From Candidatus Defluviilinea proxima (lineage in GTDB: Bacteria; Chloroflexota; Anaerolineae; Anaerolineales; Villigracilaceae): a stretch of 64,000 nucleotides of DNA. A program made the position numbers and the translations under genes. Of the stretch, positions 25,589 through 33,315 are shown in pieces (position 1 is the stretch's first letter; every line of letters starts with the position of its first letter). The notes under the pieces were generated by a model, which saw only the letters and a list, made by a program, of their open reading frames with translations, did no database searches and was not told where the DNA came from. The stretch spans positions 2,495,501-2,559,500 of the forward strand of contig JADKIW010000001.1 of the NCBI GenBank assembly GCA_016721115.1, in the 5' to 3' direction.

Positions 25589-28500
25589 TGTCTGATATCC
25601 GTTGCCCCAAGTGCGGAAATAACAATCCAGACTTTTTGGATTCCTGTCAGTTTTGCCAGACGCCCTTGAGGCCTGAGGCTGAGTCTTCCATGTTCCATAT
25701 TGGGGACGAGCCCACTAAAAAAGATACAGGCGAGTTGGAGGAAATCCTTCCCTCGTGGTTGAAGGATGCACGTCAGCAAAGCAAAGAAGAAACGGGCGGA
25801 GATGCAACTCTTCGATCAGAAACCAAGCCGAAGGTCCAGAGAAATGAGGCGCCTGATCTTTTAGCAGGCCTCATCTCACAGGCTGATTCGGACGATGACG
25901 AAGTCCCTGATTGGCTCGCTAGCATTAATCCAGTTGTTGAAAAGACTCCAGCCAAGTCATCCTCTGCAAAGGAAGATGGCCCTTCGGATTTCTTCGCTCA
26001 ATTTAAACAAAGTGAGACTCCACCTTCAAAGCCTGCGGTGAGTGAACCTGCGCAAGATGATACGCCGGCATGGATGAATGGCATGGAAAAACCTGCGTCA
26101 GCGCCGAAAGACGAGTTGGCAGACTGGCTCTCACAAACTCCTGCTGAAACAACATCGTCGGCGTTTGTCTCTCCTGCGGCCGACGATAATAGTTGGATAA
26201 ATAACCTTGGGTCGTTTGATGATGCGGCCCAAACGCCCGCAGAAAAGGAGCCTGAAGATCTTAGTTGGCTCCATGACTTGGAAAATTCAGCGAAACAGCC
26301 GGATAGTTCTTCAACGTCTTCGCCGAGTGCAGGTTTTGATTTTGCACCTTCTTCTGCTGGAGATGGAGATGACCTCAGTTGGTTGAATAACCTTGGTGGA
26401 ATAAGTGTTCCATCGTTTGAGCAACCTGCACAGCCGTCCTCGTCCAATGCTGGGGACGATATGAGTTGGTTGAACAATCTGGGCGGCGCTTCTACGCCTG
26501 CGCCATCGTTTGAACAGCCCGCACAATCCAAGCCCGCAAGTTCAGATGAAGACTTGAGTTGGTTGAATACTCTTGGTGGTACGCCCGCATCTTCATTTGA
26601 AGAACCTGTACAGTCCAAGCCCGCAAGTTCAGGTGAAGACTTAAGTTGGTTAAACAATCTGGGCGACACAACACCTTCATTTGAACAGCCTGCACAGTCC
26701 AAGCCCGCGAGTTCCGATGAAGACTTAAGTTGGTTAAATAATCTTGGCGGCACATCCACGCCTTCATTTGAACAGCCTGCACAGTCCAAGCCCGCGAGTT
26801 CCGATGAAGACTTAAGTTGGTTAAATAATCTCGGTGGTACGCCCGCATCTTCATTTGAAGAACCTGCTCAACCCGCGTCTTCCTCACAGGGCGACCTTGA
26901 TTGGTTGAGCAACCTTGGTGATACATCTACACCCGCATTTGAGCAACCAGCCCAGCCAGCATCTTCATCACAAGAAGATCTCGACTGGTTGAGTAACCTT
27001 GGCGGTACGTCTACACCTTCGTTCGAGCAACCCGCGCAACCTGCGTCTTCATCACAAGAAGACCTTGATTGGTTGAGCAACCTTGGCGGTGCGTCTACGC
27101 CTGCGTTTGAGCAACCAGCCCAGCCAGCATCTTCATCACAAGAAGATCTCGACTGGTTGAGTAACCTTGGCGGTACGTCCACACCTTCGTTCGAGCAACC
27201 CGCGCAACCTGCGTCTTCATCGCAAGATGATCTTGATTGGTTGAGTAACCTTGGCGGTGCGTCTACACCTGCGTTTGAGCAACCAGCACAGCCTGCGCTT
27301 TCATCACAAGAAGACCTTGACTGGTTGAGTAACCTTGGCGGTACGTCTACACCTTCGTTCGAGCAACCCGCGCAACCTGCTTCTTCATCACAAGAAGATC
27401 TTGATTGGTTGAGCAACCTTGGTGGTACGTCTACACCTGCGTTTGAGCAACCCGCGCAACCTGCGTCTGCTTCGCAAGAAGATCTTGATTGGTTGAGTAA
27501 TCTTGGTGGCACATCTACACCTGCGTTTGAGCAACCCGCGCAACCTGTGACTTCTTCGCAAGATGATCTCGATTGGTTGAGTAATCTTGGTGGTGTATCT
27601 ACACCTGCGTTTGAACAGCCAAAAGAAAATTCTCAGCCCGTCGAATCAGGTGTTTCAAAGCCCTTCCAGACCGCGCCCCTCAATGAACTCTTCAAAGATA
27701 ACGATATCAAAGATGCCAATCCTGATTGGCTCAAGAGTGCGCTCGAGGAAGAACCGTCCATGCCATCGTTGGATGATCTTTCCGTAGGACGACGTTCCGA
27801 GCAGGAGAAACCGTCGAAAGCATTTGACGAACGGCCCGCTTCATCTCAACCCGCGCCTGCTTCTCCTCAACCGGCTTTTACCCCATCTTTCGGCGGCTCA
27901 TCCACACCGTCCTCCGCTGATGTCGATTCGTTGTTCAACATTGACATGCCCGATTGGCTTTCACGTGAAGCGGAAAATGTTGAAGCATCTCAATCTGGAG
28001 TTGACTCATCCTCCAGCGCTGGCGATGCATCACTTGCGCCTGTGGAATTACCTTCGTGGGTGCAAGCTATGCGCCCGGTGGGTTCGTCCATTGATAGTGC
28101 AATTCCCAGCACTGTGGATCAGATTACTGAACGCGAAGGTCCACTTGCAGGATTTAGTGGCGTGATCCCATCGGCTCCTATCGGCTCTGCGTTGCGTCCC
28201 AAAGCTTTTTCGTTGAAGTTACAGGTCACTGACGAGCAACAGGCAGGAGCGTCGTTATTCGAACGTATCCTTGCAAGTGAAACCACTGCTCAAACACTTA
28301 AATCAACATCAGCCGTTTCGTCTCAGCGTATGTTGCGTTGGGCTCTTTCTGCCATATTCATCCTCGTATTGGCTTTGGTTATTGGGTTTGGTTCACAATC
28401 AATGCCCATCGTTCCAGCCAATCAATTATCTGATCTTGTTGCGACCATTCCAGATAGTTCATCAGTGCTTGTCGTGATGGATTATGAGCCTTCACTCGCT

Positions 28501-29151
28501 GGCGAGTTGGAAGCGACGGGCGGCCCGCTGTTGAACCAATTGGCCTTGGCGCGACGTTCCGCTTTTACATTTATTGCTACATCTCCAACAGGTTCAGCTT
28601 TGGTAGATCGTTTGGTCTCCAATACGATCATCAAACCTACACCGAAAGATCTGAATTTGAAATATGAGTTAGGCGCACAATATTTCAATATCGGTTTCTT
28701 GCCGGGTGGCTCTGCAGGTGTACTCGGCTTTATTACAGACCCTGCGAAAACCATGCCTGTTATGAGCATAGATAAGTTCTCGGCGTTCCAAGCCATCATC
28801 CTGATGACTGATAACGCCGAATCAGGCCGCGTGTGGGTGGAGCAATTAGAAATAGCAAAGAGCAAGGATGCAAGCATTGCAGAAAAGCCTGTGTTTGTGG
28901 TTTCAAGTGCGCAATCAGCCCCTATGCTTCAGCCGTATGCTTCTTCTGGTCAGGTGGATATTGTGATCAATGGACTGTATGATGCGGCAAAATACGAATA
29001 TGTGAACACATCTCGCCCTGGGATTGCACGAGGGTATTGGGATGCCTTCGGCGTCGGCTTGTTCATGGCAATCACTGCCATTGTTCTGGGAAGTGTATGG
29101 AGCATTCTCGTAGGCATCCGTGAACGACGAGCGCAAGCGGAGCAAGGATAA
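25588..29151 (+). CDS. Giant zinc-ribbon protein with tandem WL repeats and two membrane helices
   Basis: A 1187-residue protein. Residues 1-24 are a zinc ribbon (CPKC and CQFC; Cys6, 9, 20, 23). A long acidic, Pro/Ser/Gln-rich low-complexity region follows, carrying many [D/P]WL motifs. It includes fifteen tandem copies of a unit of about 28 residues (261-678) with core DLDWLSNLGG. A membrane helix lies near 913-933. A globular domain containing SSVLVVMDYEPS and FNIGFLPGGSAG follows. A second helix ends the protein near 1155-1178. The repeats look like an array of short docking peptides for a partner protein. I infer a cytoplasmic scaffold tethered to the membrane. Confidence 0.85.
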   Translation: MSDIRCPKCGNNNPDFLDSCQFCQTPLRPEAESSMFHIGDEPTKKDTGELEEILPSWLKDARQQSKEETGGDATLRSETKPKVQRNEAPDLLAGLISQADSDDDEVPDWLASINPVVEKTPAKSSSAKEDGPSDFFAQFKQSETPPSKPAVSEPAQDDTPAWMNGMEKPASAPKDELADWLSQTPAETTSSAFVSPAADDNSWINNLGSFDDAAQTPAEKEPEDLSWLHDLENSAKQPDSSSTSSPSAGFDFAPSSAGDGDDLSWLNNLGGISVPSFEQPAQPSSSNAGDDMSWLNNLGGASTPAPSFEQPAQSKPASSDEDLSWLNTLGGTPASSFEEPVQSKPASSGEDLSWLNNLGDTTPSFEQPAQSKPASSDEDLSWLNNLGGTSTPSFEQPAQSKPASSDEDLSWLNNLGGTPASSFEEPAQPASSSQGDLDWLSNLGDTSTPAFEQPAQPASSSQEDLDWLSNLGGTSTPSFEQPAQPASSSQEDLDWLSNLGGASTPAFEQPAQPASSSQEDLDWLSNLGGTSTPSFEQPAQPASSSQDDLDWLSNLGGASTPAFEQPAQPALSSQEDLDWLSNLGGTSTPSFEQPAQPASSSQEDLDWLSNLGGTSTPAFEQPAQPASASQEDLDWLSNLGGTSTPAFEQPAQPVTSSQDDLDWLSNLGGVSTPAFEQPKENSQPVESGVSKPFQTAPLNELFKDNDIKDANPDWLKSALEEEPSMPSLDDLSVGRRSEQEKPSKAFDERPASSQPAPASPQPAFTPSFGGSSTPSSADVDSLFNIDMPDWLSREAENVEASQSGVDSSSSAGDASLAPVELPSWVQAMRPVGSSIDSAIPSTVDQITEREGPLAGFSGVIPSAPIGSALRPKAFSLKLQVTDEQQAGASLFERILASETTAQTLKSTSAVSSQRMLRWALSAIFILVLALVIGFGSQSMPIVPANQLSDLVATIPDSSSVLVVMDYEPSLAGELEATGGPLLNQLALARRSAFTFIATSPTGSALVDRLVSNTIIKPTPKDLNLKYELGAQYFNIGFLPGGSAGVLGFITDPAKTMPVMSIDKFSAFQAIILMTDNAESGRVWVEQLEIAKSKDASIAEKPVFVVSSAQSAPMLQPYASSGQVDIVINGLYDAAKYEYVNTSRPGIARGYWDAFGVGLFMAITAIVLGSVWSILVGIRERRAQAEQG
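26368..27621 (+). repeat. Fifteen in-frame 84-base tandem repeats (DLDWLSNLGG units)
   Basis: Each unit encodes an acidic pair, [S/D]WL[N/S]NLGG, then a Pro/Ser/Thr stretch, FEQPAQ and a Ser-rich spacer. Units 1-6 use SWLNNLGG and are more diverse. Units 7-15 use DWLSNLGG and are nearly identical, which suggests recent expansion by unequal recombination. Two degenerate units precede the array (SWINNLGSF, SWLHDLENS). The length is a multiple of three, so the frame stays open. Confidence 0.9.
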
Positions 29152-29157
29152 CGAATT

Positions 29158-29868
29158 ATGCTCACTATTGCACTAACCTCCGCTGAAATCATCTCCTTAT
29201 TAATCGGCCTTTTTCTTACCTTGATGGTTTTTAGTTATCTCATTGGCGATAACGTGTTGTTCCGTATCGCTGTGTATTTGTTTATCGGTGTAGCATCTGG
29301 TTATGCCGCTGCTGTTGTAGTCCAATATGTTTTGAAACCGAAATTACTTGACCCCATACCATCATTGTTGAATGATCCACTTCAATTGGCGTCGTTGATG
29401 ATCATTGTGCCTTTCGTCTTATCGCTCTCTTTGTTTGCAAAGCTTCTTCCGCGTATTTCGTGGATGGGAAGTTTTGCGATGGCACTGTTGGTCGGTGTGG
29501 GTGCAGCGACCGCTGTCGGCGGGGCGGTGGTTGGAACGTTAATTCCCCAGGTCCGAGCTTCGGCAGGTGCGTTTGATATCCAAGCCCTAGGTGGCTTGCC
29601 GAAAGCAATTCCCGGTCTTGTTGAAGGTACTGTTATGTTGTTGGGGACTGTCTTGACATTGGCTTATTTCCAATTTACGGCAAAGCGTGCGGCAGATGGT
29701 TCTGCCAAGCGGAATGCCATCCTTGAATTCATGGCATGGCTCGGCCGTATCTTTATCGCGATTACATTTGGCGTGTTATTCGCCGGTGTCTATATGGCGG
29801 CGTTGACTGCCATGATCGAACGTTTGAGTTCCATGATTAATTTCATCAAGTTAGTATTGGGTCTATAG
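29158..29868 (+). CDS. Polytopic membrane protein of the GlmL-like operon
   Basis: A 236-residue protein with about six hydrophobic segments and small-residue-rich helices (GAATAVGGAVVG). No known family motif is recognised. It lies six bases after the WL-repeat gene and three bases before the GlmL-like ATPase gene. This fits a membrane partner of those proteins. Confidence 0.75.
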   Translation: MLTIALTSAEIISLLIGLFLTLMVFSYLIGDNVLFRIAVYLFIGVASGYAAAVVVQYVLKPKLLDPIPSLLNDPLQLASLMIIVPFVLSLSLFAKLLPRISWMGSFAMALLVGVGAATAVGGAVVGTLIPQVRASAGAFDIQALGGLPKAIPGLVEGTVMLLGTVLTLAYFQFTAKRAADGSAKRNAILEFMAWLGRIFIAITFGVLFAGVYMAALTAMIERLSSMINFIKLVLGL

Positions 29869-29871
29869 CAT

Positions 29872-31623
29872 ATGCCAACATCACTGGTTCAAAACGAATC
29901 CATACTAGCGATTGAAGTCGGCGCGGCAGTGACGCGCGCTGTATTGTTTGATGTAGTTGAAGGACAGTATCGTTTTGTGGCATCGGGTCAGGCTCCCTCC
30001 ACGGCCGAAGCGCCATTCATGGATATCGGTATCGGCATAAGGGAAGCGGTGTCCAGTTTGCAGAACGTCACCGGTGTTACATTGTTGGGCAAAGATAGGA
30101 ACTTGATCGCACCCTCTCAGGCCGATGGCTCGGGCGTGGATGCGGTCGTTGCAACTATCTCTGCTGGCCCTGCCATGCGAACGGTGATCGTTGGATTGCT
30201 TTCCGATGTGTCTGTACAGAGCGCACGTCATCTTGCTGAGACCACATATACTCGTGTTGTCGATACACTTGATCTTTCTGATCAGCGCAAGCCCGAACAG
30301 CAATTGGATGGCATTGTTCGTTCCCGCCCAGACCTTGTGATATTGGCTGGCGGAACAAATGATGGCGCCTCGCGCTCAATGCTCAAGATATTGGAATCTG
30401 TTGGTTTGGCTTGTTATTTGATGCCTGCAGATAAGCGCCCGATGGTGCTTTATGCAGGGAATGAAAAACTCGAAGCGGATGTTCAGGAACTATTAGGCTC
30501 GTATGCTGGACAATTGAAAATCAGTCATAACATTCGCCCTTCGCTTGATGTGGAAGACCTTGGCCCTGCGAGCGCCGAGTTGGCTTCCTTGGTTGTAAAT
30601 CTTCGCCAACGACACTTAAAGGGTTTGGAAGAACTGAACACATGGGCAGGTGGAAACATCCTGCCGACCACGTATGCGCAGGGACGCATGATCCGTTATT
30701 TGAGCCGCTTGTATGAATCGACACGTGGTTTATTGAGCGTAAACATCGGCGCTTCCGCGACCTCTGTAGCGGTGGGTTTTGCCGATAAGACGATCTTGAA
30801 AACATATCCAGAATTCGGTCTGGGAGAGAGTCTTTCCGGGCTGTTGCAGTATACAGATGTTGAAAGCATTATGCGCTGGCTTCCGTTAGACATTGCTCCA
30901 AACACACTGCGAGAATATTTGTATCAAAAGTCGTTATATCCCGCTACTCTTCCTGCCACTACTGACGATTACGCAATTGCCCAGGCGATCTCACGACAGG
31001 CAATGTTCCTTGCGGTCCGCTCGGCTCAAAAGGATTTCCCAGGAAACCCGTATGCTCCGAAAGATGTCATGCCTCCGTTGGATTTGATCATTGCAGGTGG
31101 CGGTGCAGTGGGTGATGGCCTTTCGCTGGGACAAGGCTTGTTGATGTTGTTGGATGCTGTACAGCCAGTTGGTATTCTTCCGATATTGATCGATCAAAAT
31201 AATTTATTGCCCTTACTTGGAGTTGCAGCGGCTCGTAATAACTATCTGCCAGTGCAGGTCATTGATTCTGGCGCTTTCATTGGTTTAGGAACAGTGGTTT
31301 CCGTTGTTGCTTCTGCTAATTATGGTGACCAAATTCTGCGTGCAAAATTAACGTATAGTGATGGCACAGATGTCCGTGCTGATGTGAAGTTTGGCGGATT
31401 AGAAATACTCCCGTTGCCGAGTGGGCAGAGTGCACGTCTCAGCTTGCAACCGCTTCAGAGGGCCGATGCAGGTTTGGGTCCGGGAAGAAGCGGAACTGTC
31501 ACCGTGACAGGTGGCGCGATGGGTGTAGTCATCGATGCACGTGGACGTCCGCTGCAATTCCCATCCGATCCGGTGCGCAGGCGTGAGTTGATCAAAAAAT
31601 GGCACTATACGGTGGGAGGTTAA
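29872..31623 (+). CDS. GlmL/MutL-family ATPase (glutamate mutase accessory, actin/Hsp70 fold)
   Basis: A 583-residue protein of the GlmL family (glutamate mutase MutL), unrelated to mismatch-repair MutL. The first phosphate loop reads LAIEVGAAVTRAVLFDVV, and GLLSVNIGASATSVAVGF and LIIAGGGAVGDG are the further ASKHA-fold nucleotide-binding segments. In known cases it is encoded between subunits of B12-dependent glutamate mutase and is thought to act like a reactivase. Here no mutase lies in the operon, but a B12-binding subunit and meaB are divergent 6 kb upstream. Its stop is immediately followed by the next ATG. Confidence 0.85.
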   Translation: MPTSLVQNESILAIEVGAAVTRAVLFDVVEGQYRFVASGQAPSTAEAPFMDIGIGIREAVSSLQNVTGVTLLGKDRNLIAPSQADGSGVDAVVATISAGPAMRTVIVGLLSDVSVQSARHLAETTYTRVVDTLDLSDQRKPEQQLDGIVRSRPDLVILAGGTNDGASRSMLKILESVGLACYLMPADKRPMVLYAGNEKLEADVQELLGSYAGQLKISHNIRPSLDVEDLGPASAELASLVVNLRQRHLKGLEELNTWAGGNILPTTYAQGRMIRYLSRLYESTRGLLSVNIGASATSVAVGFADKTILKTYPEFGLGESLSGLLQYTDVESIMRWLPLDIAPNTLREYLYQKSLYPATLPATTDDYAIAQAISRQAMFLAVRSAQKDFPGNPYAPKDVMPPLDLIIAGGGAVGDGLSLGQGLLMLLDAVQPVGILPILIDQNNLLPLLGVAAARNNYLPVQVIDSGAFIGLGTVVSVVASANYGDQILRAKLTYSDGTDVRADVKFGGLEILPLPSGQSARLSLQPLQRADAGLGPGRSGTVTVTGGAMGVVIDARGRPLQFPSDPVRRRELIKKWHYTVGG

Positions 31624-32679
31624 ATGTTAGCGCCTGTTCTGCATATTCTGCCTCTAACCTCCATTGTGCGTGAGCGTGTCTTGCCGATGGCGGGTAAGGT
31701 CAATGTCAATGTTAATCAGAAGGTCAGTCCGACGGATGTGATCGCTGAAGCGAGATTTGCTCGCGAACACGTGTTGCTCGATGTGGCGCGAACCTTTGGT
31801 GTTACTACAAAAGCCGCTGATAAGCTGATCAAGGTCAAAGAAGGTGATCGTCTTGCGGAGAGCGCCATTGTGGCGGAGGCTGGGGGGATCATCCCTCGTA
31901 CAGTCAAGGCGCCTCGTGCCGGGCGTGTGATGGTTGCCGGTGGTGGACAGGTTCTCATGGAAGTTGGGGACGCGCGGATTGAGTTGAAAGCCGGTCTTTC
32001 TGGCACTGTTATACGTGTCATTCCGGACCGTGGAGCTTTGATCCGTACTACCGGAGCTTTGATTCAGGGTGTGTGGGGCAATGGACGTGTAGAGAGTGGC
32101 GTGATGGCCAGCTTGTTAGAAAAGCCCGATGAAGTACTTACTGCTGATCGCCTAGATGTTAGTATGCGTGGTTCCGTGATCCTTGGCGGGCATGTACGTG
32201 ACTTGGAAACTTTGAAGGTGGCGGGTGAAATGCCGGTCCGAGGTTTGATTCTTTCAAGCCTGAACCCAGCATTGTTACAGCCTGCCATGCAGATGCGTTA
32301 CCCGATCCTTGTTTTGGATGGGTTGGGCGCCATGCCAATGAACTCAGTGGCGTATAAGTTGCTCACCACGAATGCAAAGCGTGAAGTTACTGTGAACGCG
32401 GAATTTTCTGACCGCTACACAAATGGCCGCCCTGAAGCGATCATTCCATTGAATGTGCCTGGCGAACCAGATGAACCGAATGATTACGAAATGTTCTCTG
32501 TGGGGCGACAGGTGCGTATGCGTCGTGCACCGCATGTGGGCATGATCGGTTCGATCGCAAGCCTGCCCGCAGGTTTAATGAAATTAGATAGCGGTCTGCG
32601 TGCGCTTGCCGCAGAAGTAAAGCTTGAAAATGGTGCAAGCGTGCTTGTGCCTTTGGTAAATCTTGAAGTTGTGGGATAA
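31624..32679 (+). CDS. Conserved protein with barrel-sandwich-like and KOW-like segments
   Basis: A 351-residue soluble protein, coupled to the ATPase gene with zero spacing. The centre (about 85-155) reads IIPRTVKAPRAGRVMVAGGG, then LKAGLSGTVIRVIPDRG. These beta-hairpin repeats resemble biotinyl/lipoyl or RnfC-type barrel-sandwich folds, but there is no modifiable MKM or DKA lysine. A later part (LGGHVRDLETLKVAGEMPVRGLILSSL) looks like a helical/beta domain. The end resembles a KOW-type strand. I do not know its function. It is a likely direct partner of the GlmL-like ATPase. Confidence 0.75.
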   Translation: MLAPVLHILPLTSIVRERVLPMAGKVNVNVNQKVSPTDVIAEARFAREHVLLDVARTFGVTTKAADKLIKVKEGDRLAESAIVAEAGGIIPRTVKAPRAGRVMVAGGGQVLMEVGDARIELKAGLSGTVIRVIPDRGALIRTTGALIQGVWGNGRVESGVMASLLEKPDEVLTADRLDVSMRGSVILGGHVRDLETLKVAGEMPVRGLILSSLNPALLQPAMQMRYPILVLDGLGAMPMNSVAYKLLTTNAKREVTVNAEFSDRYTNGRPEAIIPLNVPGEPDEPNDYEMFSVGRQVRMRRAPHVGMIGSIASLPAGLMKLDSGLRALAAEVKLENGASVLVPLVNLEVVG

Positions 32680-32714
32680 TACATTAAAGCAATTCACGAA
32701 GAGGAGAGTGCAAT

Positions 32715-33260
32715 ATGTCGATGGATAATTATGATGACCTTGATACTTATGATGAAGAAGCTGATGCCCCCGAGGAATCAAATAATCGTACGTTCCTGAT
32801 CGTGGCTGGCGGGTTGGGAGGGTTAATTTTAGTTGTCCTCCTTTGTGTAGTTGCTTATGTATTCTTCAATTACAACTCCAACCAGACAAACACTGCCACG
32901 GCACAAGCACAAGCTACGATCTATGAGATGACTGTTCAAGCGGCGTTGACACAAACCGCGGTCGCTCAAGCGCAAACACAAGCTGTGCAACCAACTGCTA
33001 CGGTTCTTCCTACCAATACACCTGTTATCGCTGAAGCGTCAGCTACGGTTACCGAGACGCAGAATCCTGCCACTGCTACAGTAGGCGCAGCCTTTACACA
33101 AATCGCCGCATCCACACAGACGATCATTCCCACATCCACTGCTTTGCCGAACACTGGTTTTGCTGACGATGTTGGCATCCCCGGCATGTTTGCGATGGTA
33201 GTTGCTTTGGTCGCTGTGATCTTCCTCGTAAGAAGGTTGAGAACGGCTCCGGCAAGATAA
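32715..33260 (+). CDS. Membrane protein with C-terminal LPNTG sorting-like signal
   Basis: A 181-residue protein with GAGGAGAG upstream. An acidic cytoplasmic start (residues 1-25) leads into a membrane helix (about 28-52). A Thr/Gln/Ala-rich external region follows. The end has LPNTG, a hydrophobic helix and RRLRTAPAR. That is the layout of a sortase substrate, although the N-terminus is a membrane anchor rather than a cleavable signal. No sortase gene lies in this window. It is the last gene before a strong terminator, 35 bases after the barrel-sandwich-like gene, so it may be part of the same system. Confidence 0.75.
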   Translation: MSMDNYDDLDTYDEEADAPEESNNRTFLIVAGGLGGLILVVLLCVVAYVFFNYNSNQTNTATAQAQATIYEMTVQAALTQTAVAQAQTQAVQPTATVLPTNTPVIAEASATVTETQNPATATVGAAFTQIAASTQTIIPTSTALPNTGFADDVGIPGMFAMVVALVAVIFLVRRLRTAPAR

Positions 33261-33279
33261 GTGATCTATATAGAAAATG

Positions 33280-33315
33280 ACAGGCCCCAGAAATTTTTCT
33301 GGGGCCTGTTTGTTA
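33280..33315. terminator. Strong bidirectional terminator
   Basis: A perfect 14-base stem, ACAGGCCCCAGAAA (33280-33293) with TTTCTGGGGCCTGT (33296-33309), lies between convergent genes. The run of A on one side and T on the other fits termination in both directions. Confidence 0.92.

Noticed and set aside
25998..27512. Long antisense open frames (263 and 214 codons) opposite the WL-repeat gene
   Set aside because: They mirror the tandem repeat on the wrong strand and repeat the same Cys/Ser-rich unit. The plus-strand frame has a zinc ribbon, membrane helices and coupled neighbours, so it is the real gene.
26368..27621. Possible CRISPR array because of regular 84-base repeats
   Set aside because: There are no unique spacers: the repeats are contiguous, translated in frame and vary mainly at the protein level.
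29872..31623. DNA mismatch repair MutL
   Set aside because: The sequence has the ASKHA fold motifs of glutamate mutase GlmL/MutL and none of the GHKL ATPase motifs of repair MutL.
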